From Paracidovorax wautersii (GTDB lineage: Bacteria > Pseudomonadota > Gammaproteobacteria > Burkholderiales > Burkholderiaceae_C), in assembly GCF_031453675.1 (NCBI RefSeq), contig NZ_JAVIZX010000001.1:248001-312000 (forward strand): a DNA stretch of 64,000 nucleotides, given 5' to 3'. The translations under genes and the position numbers were made by a program. This document shows positions 9,053 through 17,389 of this stretch, piece by piece. The notes under the pieces were generated by a model, which ran no database searches, had not been told where the DNA came from, and saw only the letters and a program-made list of their open reading frames with translations. The stretch's first letter is position 1, and each line of letters opens with the position of its first letter.

Positions 9053-9076
9053 CAGTGATGCATATTTGCATCACTG
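9053..9076. promoter_or_regulatory. Palindromic operator between lysR and the oxidoreductase gene
   Basis: CAGTGATGCA (9053-9062) and TGCATCACTG (9067-9076) form a perfect 10-bp inverted repeat around TATT. It contains the T-N11-A pattern expected of a LysR binding box and lies between the divergent start codons at 9011 and 9199. A second TGCATGCA sequence lies near 9096. Confidence 0.6.
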
Positions 9077-9198
9077 TAGAGCGAAATCGCTGCACCATGC
9101 ATGCATCCGGCGCGCATAAGCTCCTGCCATGCGGCACGCCAAGCCTCCATGAAGGCAGGCGAGTTCCCTCCCACATCACCCTTCACGCTTCACCTTTC

Positions 9199-10203
9199 AT
9201 GACCTCCACCCCCATGCAAGCCATCGCCTTCGACGACTTCGGCGGCCCCGACGTACTGCAGCTGCGCGACACCGCCATCCCCGAACTCCGCCCCCACGAC
9301 CTGCTCGTGCGCAACGCCGCCATCGGCGTGAACCGTGCCGATCTGCTGCACCGCCAGGGCGCCTACGGCCGGGCATCGTTCGGCGATGCGGACACCATGG
9401 GCCTGGAGGTCGCCGGCACGGTGGAGGCCGTGGGCGCGCAGGTGCAGGGCTTCGCCGTGGGCGACCGGGTGATGGGCATCGTGGGCGGTGGCGCCTATGC
9501 CGAGCTGTCGCGCATCGACTACCGCATGGCCATGCCGGTGCCGGACGGCCTGGGCTTGGTGGAGGCCGGCGCCATCCCCGAAGTGTTCGTGACCGCGCAC
9601 GAGGCGCTGTTCCACCTGGCGCGCCTGCAGGCCGGCGAATCGGTGCTGGTGCATGCCGCCGGTGGCGGCGTGGGCTCTGCGGCGGTGCAGCTGGCGCGCG
9701 CCGCGGGCGCACGGGTGTTCGCCACGGCCAGCGGTTCCAAACACGATGCGGTGAGGGATCTGGGCGCCGACGTGGTGGTGGACCACCGCAGCGAGGACTT
9801 CCAGGCCGTGGTGCACGAGGCCACAGGCGGCCGCGGCGTGGACGTGGTCATCGACTTCATCGGCGCGCCCTACCTGGAGCGCAACGTGCGCTCCCTGGCC
9901 GAGGGCGGGCGCATGGTCTGCGTGGGACTGCTCGGCGGCAAGCAGGGCACGCTGCCCATGGACGCGGTGCTGTACCGGCACCTGCAGATCTTCGGCACGG
10001 TGATGAAGTCGCGCCCGCCCGAGGTCAAGCAGGGCATGGTGCAGCGCTTTGCCGCGCGTTGGCTGCCGGCCCTGGCGGCGGGCTCGCTGCGCCCGGTGAT
10101 CGACCGGACTTACCCGCTGGCCGATGCGGCCGAGGCGCACCGGCGCATGGAATCGGGCGCCAACGTGGGCAAGATCCTGCTGCTGCCGGCCGCGCGGGAA
10201 TGA
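9199..10203 (+). CDS. Zinc-type alcohol dehydrogenase / NADPH:quinone oxidoreductase
   Basis: 334-residue medium-chain dehydrogenase/reductase of the quinone oxidoreductase (Qor, TIGR02824-like) type. The GroES-like domain (residues 1-130) includes GVNRADLLHRQG and the cofactor domain carries VLVHAAGGGVGSAAVQLARAAGA, the NADPH-binding glycine cluster. No structural zinc cysteines are seen, as expected for quinone oxidoreductases. Start chosen at the ATG giving MTSTPMQAIAFDDFGG; a longer open frame upstream overlaps the lysR promoter region and is not conserved in character. Probably reduces quinones or enones under LysR control. Confidence 0.88.
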   Translation: MTSTPMQAIAFDDFGGPDVLQLRDTAIPELRPHDLLVRNAAIGVNRADLLHRQGAYGRASFGDADTMGLEVAGTVEAVGAQVQGFAVGDRVMGIVGGGAYAELSRIDYRMAMPVPDGLGLVEAGAIPEVFVTAHEALFHLARLQAGESVLVHAAGGGVGSAAVQLARAAGARVFATASGSKHDAVRDLGADVVVDHRSEDFQAVVHEATGGRGVDVVIDFIGAPYLERNVRSLAEGGRMVCVGLLGGKQGTLPMDAVLYRHLQIFGTVMKSRPPEVKQGMVQRFAARWLPALAAGSLRPVIDRTYPLADAAEAHRRMESGANVGKILLLPAARE

Positions 10204-10222
10204 CGGGTTGAGAACGGACCGG

Positions 10223-10504
10223 TCAGCGCCAGCCGCGCAAAAGCACCCACTGCGTAGTGGCGCAGCCCAGCACCAGGGCGGCGTAGGTGAGCATCTTGCC
10301 GTCGCGTCCCAGCCACACCAGGCCGGCAGCGATGATGGCGCCGCCTACTACGAAGTTGATAGCTATCTGCGCAAGCGTGCCGCGCGCTGCAGCCCTTTTT
10401 CGCATGAAGACCTTGCAGCCCAGCACGAGCAGCACCGCCACCGCCAGGGCGGGCAGAACCAGGTTGAACAGATGGATGGCGGCGGACAAAGGGCCCATGG
10501 ACAT
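10223..10504 (-). CDS. Small hypothetical membrane protein
   Basis: 93-residue protein with three predicted hydrophobic segments (about residues 9-27, 45-65 and 72-85) and no recognised domain. An in-frame TTG 12 bp upstream could also start it. It lies between, and opposite to, the oxidoreductase and hemA genes. Part of its middle, encoding TLAQIAINFVV, coincides with a diverged copy of the dispersed repeat (10355-10396), so some of the coding sequence may be repeat-derived. Function not assigned. Confidence 0.6.
   Translation of the reverse strand: MSMGPLSAAIHLFNLVLPALAVAVLLVLGCKVFMRKRAAARGTLAQIAINFVVGGAIIAAGLVWLGRDGKMLTYAALVLGCATTQWVLLRGWR
10355..10396 (+). repeat. Dispersed two-hairpin repeat, copy B (diverged, inside a gene)
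   Basis: GTTGATAGCTATCTGCGC followed by AAGCG and a distal GCAGCCCTTTTT matches the order of the consensus TTGATAGCTGCTTGCGC...AAGCGC...GGCC, but the second hairpin is lost. It lies within the small membrane protein gene on the other strand. Confidence 0.4.
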
Positions 10505-10556
10505 GACGCAGATCAAGGCTTACGCGGGTTGCCCGGCCTTGGAATGCAACAAATTT

Positions 10557-10562
10557 TATAAT
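10557..10562 (+). promoter_or_regulatory. Consensus -10 box just before hemA
   Basis: A perfect TATAAT ends 8 bases before the hemA ATG. A transcript from it would begin at or within a base or two of the start codon, giving a leaderless or nearly leaderless mRNA. No well-spaced -35 was found: TTGGAA is 12 bp and TTGCCC 22 bp upstream. Confidence 0.5.
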
Positions 10563-10570
10563 GCGTGCCT

Positions 10571-11881
10571 ATGGCAGTCTGGGCCCTCGGCATCAACCAC
10601 ACGACCGCGCCGCTCGATCTGCGCGGTCGTTTTGCGTTCGCGCTCGACCAGATCGCGCCCACGCTGCAGGGCCTGCGCCAGTCGCTGGGCGGCGCCATCC
10701 GCCATCCCAGCGTCGAGACGGCCATCATCTCCACCTGCAACCGCACCGAGATCTACTGTGCTGGCCATGAGACGGCGCTGGACCACACGCTGGACTGGCT
10801 GGCCCACAGCGGCGGGGTGAGCCCCTCCATGCTGCGCTCGCACTCCTACGCGCTCGAAGACGGCATGGCCGCGCGCCACGCCTTCCGCGTGGCCAGTGGG
10901 CTCGATTCCATGGTGCTGGGCGAGGCGCAGATCCTCGGGCAGATGAAGGACGCGGTGCGCGCCGCCGAATCCGCCGGCGCCCTGGGCACCACGCTCAACC
11001 AGCTGTTCCAGCGCAGCTTCGCCGTCGCCAAGGAGGTGCGCAGCAGCACCGAGATCGGCGCACACAGCATCAGCATGGCGGCCGCCGGCGTGCGACTGGC
11101 CGGCCAGCTCTTTGAAGACCTCTCCGACATCAAGGTGCTGTTCGTCGGCGCGGGCGAGATGATCGAGCTGTGCGCCACGCACTTCGCCGCCAAGAACCCG
11201 AAGGCCATCGCCATCGCCAACCGCACGCTGGAGCGCGGCGAGAAGCTGGCCACGCGCTTCGGCGGCGAGGTGATGCGCCTGTCCGACCTGCCCGACCGCC
11301 TGCACGAATTCGACGCCGTGGTGAGCTGCACCGCCAGCAGCCTGCCCATCATCGGCCTGGGCGCCGTGGAGCGCGCGCTGAAAAAACGCCGCCACCGCCC
11401 CATCTTCATGGTCGACCTGGCCGTGCCGCGCGACATCGAGCCCGAGGTCAAGGACCTGGGCGACGTGTACCTGTACACCGTGGACGACCTGGCCGGCGTG
11501 GTGCAGACCGCCCAGGCCAACCGCCAGGCCGCCGTGGCCCAGGCCGAGGCCATCATCGACGCCGGGGTGCAGAGCTTCATGCACTGGATGGACCTGCGCA
11601 GCCCGGTGGGCAGCAGCGTGGGCGGCGTCGTGCCGCTGATCCAGCAGCTCAACGCCCAGACCGACGAGTGGCGCGCGCTGGAGATCGCCCGCGCCAAGAA
11701 GCTGCTGGCCAAAGGCGAGGACGTGGACGCCGTGCTGGAAGCCCTCTCGCGCGGCTTGGCGCAGAAGATGCTGCACGGCACCCTGGCCGAGCTGCGCGCC
11801 GGCGACGCCGAGGCGCGCGCCCAGACGGCGCAGACCGTCTCGCGCCTGTTCCTGCGCTCGCAGGCCAAGAACGGCCTGTAG
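10571..11881 (+). CDS. hemA: Glutamyl-tRNA reductase
   Basis: 436-residue enzyme that reduces glutamyl-tRNA(Glu) to glutamate-1-semialdehyde, the first committed step of C5-pathway haem synthesis. The N-terminus [21 protein letters not shown] and the active-site cysteine context [11 protein letters not shown] are diagnostic; the NADPH domain has [18 protein letters not shown], and a C-terminal dimerisation helix follows. The ATG at 10571 matches the family N-terminus, although an in-frame GTG lies two codons upstream. It is the first gene of the hemA-prfA-prmC-grxD series, a common betaproteobacterial order, and has a TATAAT box only 8 bp before the start. Confidence 0.97.
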   Translation: MAVWALGINHTTAPLDLRGRFAFALDQIAPTLQGLRQSLGGAIRHPSVETAIISTCNRTEIYCAGHETALDHTLDWLAHSGGVSPSMLRSHSYALEDGMAARHAFRVASGLDSMVLGEAQILGQMKDAVRAAESAGALGTTLNQLFQRSFAVAKEVRSSTEIGAHSISMAAAGVRLAGQLFEDLSDIKVLFVGAGEMIELCATHFAAKNPKAIAIANRTLERGEKLATRFGGEVMRLSDLPDRLHEFDAVVSCTASSLPIIGLGAVERALKKRRHRPIFMVDLAVPRDIEPEVKDLGDVYLYTVDDLAGVVQTAQANRQAAVAQAEAIIDAGVQSFMHWMDLRSPVGSSVGGVVPLIQQLNAQTDEWRALEIARAKKLLAKGEDVDAVLEALSRGLAQKMLHGTLAELRAGDAEARAQTAQTVSRLFLRSQAKNGL

Positions 11882-11941
11882 CGGCGCTCGCCGCCGCCCG
11901 CCTGCGCTGCGCGCGGGCCCTCCTCCGAGTTCGAGTCCTTT

Positions 11942-11991
11942 AGGCCTGTGGCGCTTATCCTTCAAGCGCCATCAGCTACCAAAACGGTAGC
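11942..11991 (-). repeat. Dispersed two-hairpin repeat, copy C
   Basis: Read on the minus strand it has GCTACC/GGTAGC (6-bp stem, plus positions 11975-11991) then GGCGCTT/AAGCGCC (7-bp stem, 11950-11970) then AGGCC. Both hairpins are intact. It occupies most of the hemA-prfA spacer. Confidence 0.7.
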
Positions 11992-12010
11992 AAAACCTTT
12001 CACTGCCCCG

Positions 12011-13090
12011 ATGAAACCCTTTCTGAGAAACCAGCTGGAACGCTACGCCCAGCGCCTCGAAGAGCTGGACTTCCTGCTCTCGCGCGAGGACATCATGTCC
12101 GACATGGCGCAGTACCGCACCATCTCCAAGGAGCACGCCGAGGTCACGCAGATCGCCGGCCGCTACGCCCGCTACCGCCAGCGTGAGGACGATCTGGCCG
12201 GTGCCCGCGAGATGCTGGCCGACCCGGACATGGCCGAGATGGCGCAGGAAGAAATCGCCGCTGCCGAGGCCGAGCTGCCCCGGCTCGAAGACGAGCTGCA
12301 GCGCCTGCTTTTACCGAAGGACCCGGACGACGCGCGCAACGCCTTCCTGGAAATCCGCGCCGGCGCGGGCGGCGACGAGTCCGCCCTGTTCGCCGCCGAC
12401 CTGGCCCGCATGTACACGCGCTACGCTGCCAGCGTGGGCTGGAAGGTCGAGATCCTGAGCGCCAACGAGAACGAGATCGGCGGCTACAAGGAAGTGGTGC
12501 TGCGCGTGGAGGCCGACGGTGCCTACGGCGCGCTGCGCTTCGAATCGGGCGGCCACCGCGTGCAGCGCGTGCCCGCCACCGAGACGCAGGGCCGCATCCA
12601 CACCAGCGCCTGCACCGTGGCCGTGATGCCCGAGCCCGACGAACACCAGGCCATCACGCTGAACCCGGCGGACCTGCGCATCGACACCTTCCGCGCCAGC
12701 GGCGCCGGCGGCCAGCACATCAACAAGACCGACTCGGCTGTGCGCGTGGTCCATTTGCCCACGGGCATCGTGGCCGAGTGCCAGGACGGCCGCAGCCAGC
12801 ACAGCAACAAGGCCAAGGCGCTGCAAGTGCTGCAGGCGCGCATCCAGGAGAAGGAGCGCAGCGAGCGCGCCGCCAAGGAGGCCGCGCTGCGCAAGGGCCT
12901 GATCGGCAGCGGCGACCGAAGCGACCGCATCCGCACCTACAACTTCCCGCAGGGGCGGCTCACCGACCACCGCATCAACCTCACGCTGTACAAGCTGCTG
13001 GCCGTGATGGAAGGCGACCTGGGCGAGGTGCTGCAGGCCCTGGCCCACGCGCGCGAGGCCGAACTGCTGGAGGAGCTGGAGCAGGTTTGA
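12011..13090 (+). CDS. prfA: Peptide chain release factor 1
   Basis: 359-residue RF1, which ends translation at UAA and UAG codons. The catalytic GGQ is in the motif [22 protein letters not shown], and the stop-codon recognition region lies at about residues 180-200. The start is the ATG giving [20 protein letters not shown]; the frame is open to 11948 through repeat sequence but that extension is not RF1-like. It is preceded by repeat copy C and followed by prmC, whose product methylates the GGQ glutamine, a functional pairing conserved widely. Confidence 0.97.
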   Translation: MKPFLRNQLERYAQRLEELDFLLSREDIMSDMAQYRTISKEHAEVTQIAGRYARYRQREDDLAGAREMLADPDMAEMAQEEIAAAEAELPRLEDELQRLLLPKDPDDARNAFLEIRAGAGGDESALFAADLARMYTRYAASVGWKVEILSANENEIGGYKEVVLRVEADGAYGALRFESGGHRVQRVPATETQGRIHTSACTVAVMPEPDEHQAITLNPADLRIDTFRASGAGGQHINKTDSAVRVVHLPTGIVAECQDGRSQHSNKAKALQVLQARIQEKERSERAAKEAALRKGLIGSGDRSDRIRTYNFPQGRLTDHRINLTLYKLLAVMEGDLGEVLQALAHAREAELLEELEQV

Positions 13091-13144
13091 CGTGGCCGCC
13101 TCGGCACTCTCAGAGCCCAATCGGCCTTCAGCCCTCACCCGATG

Positions 13145-13171
13145 AGCGCAAGCAGCAATTTATTTCATAGC
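13145..13171 (-). repeat. Dispersed repeat, copy J (partial), at the prmC start
   Basis: Minus-strand reading gives GCTATGAAATAAATTGCTGC then TTGCGCT, matching the left half of the repeat (GCTATCAAAAnnTGATAGCTGCTTGCGC). It spans exactly the stretch between two candidate prmC ATGs (13142 and 13172). Confidence 0.55.
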
Positions 13172-14077
13172 ATGCCCGTGACCACGCCCTCGCCCGCCTA
13201 CACCCTCGCCCAGGCGCTCGCCGGCGCCATCGGCCAGGGCCTGCCCCGTATCGATGCGCAGATGCTGCTGCTGCACGTGCTGGGCCGGCCCGGTGGCGAC
13301 CGGGCCTGGCTGCTCACGCACGACACCGATGCCCTGGCCCCCGAGGCACACGCCCGCTTTACCGCCCTGTGCCAGCGCCGCGCGGCCGGCGAGCCCGTGG
13401 CCTACCTCACCGGCACCAAGGAGTTCTACGGCCTGCCCCTGGCCGTGGACGCCCGCGTGCTGGACCCGCGCCCCGACACCGAAACCCTGGTGGACTGGGC
13501 GCTTGAAGCCATCGCCCCCCTGCCCACGCCGCGTGTGCTGGACCTGGGCACCGGCAGCGGCGCCATCGCCCTGGCCGTGCAGCACCAGCGGCCCACGGCG
13601 CAGGTGACGGCCGTGGATGCCAGCGCCGACGCGCTGCAGGTGGCCCGGGCCAACGGCACGCGGCTGGGTCTGCCGGTGCGCTGGCGCCACGGCCACTGGC
13701 TGCAGGGCCTGGAGGACGGCCAAGTGTTCGACGCCATCGTCAGCAACCCGCCCTACATCGCCAGCGGCGACGCCCACCTGGCCGACCTCACCCACGAACC
13801 CCTGCAGGCCCTGGCCAGCGGGCCCGACGGGCTGGACGACCTGCGCACCATCGTGGCGCAGGCCCCTGCCCATCTGGCGCCCGGCGGCTGGCTGCTGCTG
13901 GAGCACGGCTGGGACCAGGCCGAAGCCGTGCAGGCCCTGCTGCAGGCGGCCGGCTTCACGCAGGTGCACAGCCGCGCCGATCTGGCGGGGCACGCCCGCT
14001 GCACCGGCGCGCGCTGGACCGTCCACGCCCCGGGCAACGGCCTTGCCGCTGCCCGGGACACCCCCACGGTGGAATAA
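13172..14077 (+). CDS. prmC: Peptide chain release factor N5-glutamine methyltransferase
   Basis: 301-residue SAM-dependent enzyme that methylates the GGQ glutamine of RF1 and RF2. The SAM motif VLDLGTGSGAIALAV and the catalytic NPPY (in DAIVSNPPYIASGD) are clear; the N-terminal five-helix RF-binding domain spans about residues 1-80. Two starts are possible: ATG 13142 or ATG 13172. I prefer 13172 because the ten extra codons come from a partial copy of the dispersed repeat; neither start has a good ribosome site. It follows prfA by 81 bp in the same orientation. Confidence 0.93.
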   Translation: MPVTTPSPAYTLAQALAGAIGQGLPRIDAQMLLLHVLGRPGGDRAWLLTHDTDALAPEAHARFTALCQRRAAGEPVAYLTGTKEFYGLPLAVDARVLDPRPDTETLVDWALEAIAPLPTPRVLDLGTGSGAIALAVQHQRPTAQVTAVDASADALQVARANGTRLGLPVRWRHGHWLQGLEDGQVFDAIVSNPPYIASGDAHLADLTHEPLQALASGPDGLDDLRTIVAQAPAHLAPGGWLLLEHGWDQAEAVQALLQAAGFTQVHSRADLAGHARCTGARWTVHAPGNGLAAARDTPTVE

Positions 14078-14141
14078 TCCCGTTCCATCCCCATTTGCCT
14101 TCTTGCCGCCCGCTGCGGGTGGACCCACCAGGAGAAAACCC

Positions 14142-14465
14142 ATGAGCGACGTACAGCAACGCATCGACCAGCTGGTCAAGACCAACGACATCCTGCTGTT
14201 CATGAAGGGCAGCGCCAGCTTCCCCATGTGCGGCTTTTCCGGCCGTGCCATCCAAATCCTGAAGGCCTGCGGCGTGGACCCCAAGTCCGTCGCCACGGTG
14301 AACGTGCTGGACGACGCCGAGATCCGCCAGGGCATCAAGGAATACAGCAACTGGCCCACCATCCCGCAGCTGTACGTGAAGGGCGAGTTCATCGGCGGCT
14401 CGGACATCATGATGGAGATGTACGAATCGGGCGAACTCAAGCAGGTGCTGGGCACGCCCCAGTAA
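14142..14465 (+). CDS. grxD: Monothiol glutaredoxin Grx4
   Basis: 107-residue CGFS-type glutaredoxin with the active site FMKGSASFPMCGFSGRA and the glutathione-binding WPTIPQLYVKGEFIGGSDI. These proteins bind and pass on a [2Fe-2S] cluster with BolA partners. AGGAG lies 8 bp before the ATG. It ends the hemA-prfA-prmC-grxD series and is followed by a strong intrinsic terminator. Confidence 0.96.
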   Translation: MSDVQQRIDQLVKTNDILLFMKGSASFPMCGFSGRAIQILKACGVDPKSVATVNVLDDAEIRQGIKEYSNWPTIPQLYVKGEFIGGSDIMMEMYESGELKQVLGTPQ

Positions 14466-14492
14466 ACCGGCGCCTGAACGCCGCATTGACGA

Positions 14493-14519
14493 GGCCGCCG
14501 CGAGGCGGCCTTTTCTTTT
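14493..14519 (+). terminator. Intrinsic terminator after grxD
   Basis: GGCCGCC (14493-14499), loop GCGA, GGCGGCC (14504-14510), then TTTTCTTTT. This ends the hemA-grxD transcription unit. Confidence 0.85.
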
Positions 14520-14678
14520 GCGCGCGCCACACCCGCTGCCCGGGGCGTCCAACGCGCATCCGCCGGAAGCCCTGCGAACGCGGCCTGCGCCGACCGGTTG
14601 ACCGGGTTTTTTCGCCATTGAGGGCCGGCATGTTGTGTGCTTGAATGAATCCGTGTCTTCTTAACTGAGGGAGCGCGC

Positions 14679-15689
14679 ATGACGACCACGCACAGCCTTG
14701 TTCCACAGACGCCGGCCCTGCGCCTGCCTGTGGCCCAGATCCGCAACGTGTTCCATCCCGCCGATGTGGAGCGCAAGCTCTCGCGCCTGCAGGACACGGG
14801 CAGCCAGCGCGAACACGAGGGCCTGCGCACCGTGTACGAACGCATGCTGGAGCGCGGCCCCGAGCGCTTCCAGGTCAAGCCCTCCGGCGTGCCCGACATG
14901 GCCGGCCTGTACGAGCAGCTGCCCAACTTCACCGAGGTGCTGGACGACGTGCGCCGCCACGTCGCGCTGGCCCAGGACAGCCGCGACGGCCTGGAGGTCA
15001 CGCCCATGCTGCTGCTGGGCGCGCCGGGCATCGGCAAGACCCATTTCGCCCGCCACCTGGCCGAGCTGCTGGGCACCGGCATGAACCTGGTGCCCATGAG
15101 TTCCATGACGGCCGGCTGGCTGCTGTCGGGCTCGTCCTCGCAATGGAAGGGCGCGCGGCCGGGCAAGGTGTTCGAGGCGCTGGTCGAAGGCGAGTACGCC
15201 AACCCGGTCATCGTGGTGGACGAGATCGACAAGGCCGCCGGCGACGCGCAGTACGACCCGCTGGGCGCGCTCTACAGCCTGCTGGAGCACGACACGGCGC
15301 AGGCCTTCACCGACGAGTTCGCCGAGGTCGCCATCGACGCCAGCCAGGTGATCTGGATCACCACCGCCAACGACGAGCGCGGCATTCCGGCGCCCATCAT
15401 GAACCGCATGAACGTGTTCCAGGTGCCCTCGCCCACGCCCGAGCAGGCGCGCGCCATCGCACGCAACCTGTACCGCGGCATCCGCGCCGACCACGACTGG
15501 GGCCGCCTGCTGGAGCCCGAGCCCGAGCCGGACGTGCTGGACGTGCTCGCCCAGATGCCGCCGCGCGAGATGCGGCGCGCACTGATGACCGGCTTCGGCA
15601 ACGCGCGCCTGCACCAGCGCAGCGTGGTCGAGGTGGCCGACCTGCCCGCCGGCGCGACGCGCAAAGGACGCATCGGCTTCGTGCAGTAG
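14679..15689 (+). CDS. Lon-like AAA+ ATPase without a protease domain
   Basis: 336-residue cytoplasmic AAA+ protein. Walker A is LLLGAPGIGKTHFARHLAE (about residues 109-127) and Walker B is VIVVDEIDKA; sensor ITTANDERGIPAPIMNRMNVF and a C-terminal lid with MPPREMRRALMTGFGNAR follow the Lon pattern. The Lon substrate-binding N domain and the Ser-Lys protease domain are absent. The first 100 residues are helical and not recognised. It stands alone between the grxD terminator and a MITE-like element, so its partner is unknown. A chaperone or remodelling role is inference. Confidence 0.85.
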   Translation: MTTTHSLVPQTPALRLPVAQIRNVFHPADVERKLSRLQDTGSQREHEGLRTVYERMLERGPERFQVKPSGVPDMAGLYEQLPNFTEVLDDVRRHVALAQDSRDGLEVTPMLLLGAPGIGKTHFARHLAELLGTGMNLVPMSSMTAGWLLSGSSSQWKGARPGKVFEALVEGEYANPVIVVDEIDKAAGDAQYDPLGALYSLLEHDTAQAFTDEFAEVAIDASQVIWITTANDERGIPAPIMNRMNVFQVPSPTPEQARAIARNLYRGIRADHDWGRLLEPEPEPDVLDVLAQMPPREMRRALMTGFGNARLHQRSVVEVADLPAGATRKGRIGFVQ

Positions 15690-15770
15690 CCGCGCAGGCG
15701 GCGCGCCGCCCGCGGCCGCCGTGCGCTAGGCCCCGACCCGACCGGGCCCGAGGACTGCGCGCAACGCTGA

Positions 15771-15929
15771 GGAACCTCTGCACGAATCGAGCGGCAAGTG
15801 GGCGCTGCGGATCGGGAGGGGATGCAAGGCGCAAAACGCAGCAATAGCGTGGCTATTGCGAGTATTTGCAACGCCGCAGACTGCCCGAGGCTGCAGATGC
15901 ACACGGCGCGGTGATTCGTGCAGAGGTTC
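15771..15929. mobile_element. MITE-like palindromic element E1
   Basis: 159 bp bounded by perfect 18-bp terminal inverted repeats: GGAACCTCTGCACGAATC at 15771-15788 and its complement at 15912-15929. The centre is CGCAATAGCG/CTATTGCG, so the whole element is an imperfect palindrome. It has no coding capacity. Bases 15813-15887 are closely similar to an inverted segment of the second element at 49557-49823. No clean target duplication is visible: the flanks read CTGA and CTAA. Non-autonomous, presumably mobilised by an IS transposase located elsewhere (inference). Confidence 0.75.
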
Positions 15930-15997
15930 CCTAACGCCCCGCTACACTTCCAGGGCTTGCGCGCCTGCTTGCATGTCCCTCGGCGCCGGCCCCTTCC

Positions 15998-17332
15998 ATG
16001 ACCCTGTCGCAAAGTCTCTTCGTCATCGGCCTCCTGATCGTGGCCAGCGCGTTCTTCTCCCTGGCGGAGATCTCCCTGGCGGCTTCGCGCCGCCTGCGGC
16101 TGCGGCAGATGGCGGACGAGGGCGATCCCCGCGCCGACCGGGTGATGCGCATCCAGGAGCAGCCGGGAGACTACTTCACCGTGGTCCAGGTCGGGCAGAA
16201 CGCCGTGGCCATCCTGGGCGGCATCGTGGGCGAAGGCGCCCTCTCCCCGCATTTCACCGAGCTGTTCGGGCTGTGGGTGTCGGAGTCCAAGGCGCAGACC
16301 TTCGGCTTCCTGGCGTCGTTCCTCATCATCACGTCGCTGTTCATCCTCTTCGCCGACCTGTTCCCCAAGCGCCTGGGCATGGCCGACCCCGAACGGCTGG
16401 CCATGCGCACGGCGCGGCCGATGAAGCTGCTGATGACGCTGCTGGCACCGCTGGTGTGGTTCTACAGCCGCGGCGCGGACGTGGTGTTCCGCGTGCTGGG
16501 CCTGCCCTCGCTGCGCGACGACCGCATCACCTCGGACGACATCCTGGCCATGATGGAAGCCGGCGCCCGCGCCGGCGTGCTGGCCGCACGCGAGCAGCAG
16601 GTCATCGCCAACGTGTTCGAGCTGGATACGCGGACCGTCTCCAGCGCCATGTCCCAGCGCGACCGCATCGCCTACTTTCTGCGCGACGATCCGGACACGG
16701 TGATCCGTGCACGCATCGCCGAGGAGCCGTTTTCCACCTATCCGGTGTGCGACGGCGACATCGACCACGTTGTGGGCTATGTGGACGCCAAGGACCTGTT
16801 CCAGCGCGTGCTGAACAACCAGCCCATCTCGCTGACGGAAGAAGGCCTGGTGCGCAAGGTGCTGATCGTGCCGGACCGGCTTTCGCTGGGCGAGGTGCTG
16901 GAGCAGTTCCGCCAGGTGCATGAAGACTTCGCGGTCATCGTGAACGAATACAGCCTGGTCGTCGGCGTGGTCACGCTCAATGACGTGATGAGCACCGTCA
17001 TGGGCGATCTGGTGATGGGCGCGCCGGACGAGGAGCAGATCGTGCGGCGCGACGAGAACTCATGGCTGATCGACGGCGTGACGCCCATCACCGATGTGCT
17101 GCACGCGCTGAACCTGGACGAACTGCCCCACGCCGAGGAGTACGAGACGCTGGCCGGCTTCCTGATGGTGATGCTGCGCCGCGTGCCGCGGCGCACCGAC
17201 AGCGTGAACTGGGGCGGCTACAAGTTCGAGGTGCTGGACGTCGACAGCTACCGCATCGACCAGGTGATGGTGTCGCGCCTGTCCGGGTCGGCGGACACGG
17301 CGGCGTCAGGCGCTGCGCAGGCTGCGGGCTGA
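15998..17332 (+). CDS. Hemolysin C/CorC-family CNNM-CBS membrane protein
   Basis: 444-residue inner-membrane protein of the UPF0053/CNNM family, implicated in magnesium and cobalt efflux or homeostasis. A DUF21 transmembrane domain (residues 1-190; opening FVIGLLIVASAFFSLAEISL) is followed by a CBS pair (about 205-335, with VNEYSLVVGVVTLNDVMSTVMG) and a CorC_HlyC domain (about 350-425, YETLAGFLMVMLRRVPRRTD). It starts 68 bp downstream of element E1, so its promoter must lie in or beyond that element. Repeat copies lie between its stop and the convergent transglycosylase gene. Confidence 0.9.
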   Translation: MTLSQSLFVIGLLIVASAFFSLAEISLAASRRLRLRQMADEGDPRADRVMRIQEQPGDYFTVVQVGQNAVAILGGIVGEGALSPHFTELFGLWVSESKAQTFGFLASFLIITSLFILFADLFPKRLGMADPERLAMRTARPMKLLMTLLAPLVWFYSRGADVVFRVLGLPSLRDDRITSDDILAMMEAGARAGVLAAREQQVIANVFELDTRTVSSAMSQRDRIAYFLRDDPDTVIRARIAEEPFSTYPVCDGDIDHVVGYVDAKDLFQRVLNNQPISLTEEGLVRKVLIVPDRLSLGEVLEQFRQVHEDFAVIVNEYSLVVGVVTLNDVMSTVMGDLVMGAPDEEQIVRRDENSWLIDGVTPITDVLHALNLDELPHAEEYETLAGFLMVMLRRVPRRTDSVNWGGYKFEVLDVDSYRIDQVMVSRLSGSADTAASGAAQAAG

Positions 17333-17389
17333 CCTGCGGCCACGTGCGCGCGCAGGCCTTGCGTGCGCGCTCAAGGGCTCCAGCTTCGC

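Noticed and set aside
11948-12010. N-terminal extension of prfA
   Set aside because: The added codons are translated repeat copy C and do not resemble RF1; ATG 12011 gives the standard N-terminus.
14598-14678. TTGACC near 14598 as a -35 box for the Lon-like ATPase gene
   Set aside because: No acceptable -10 hexamer occurs at 15-19 bp, so a promoter was not called.
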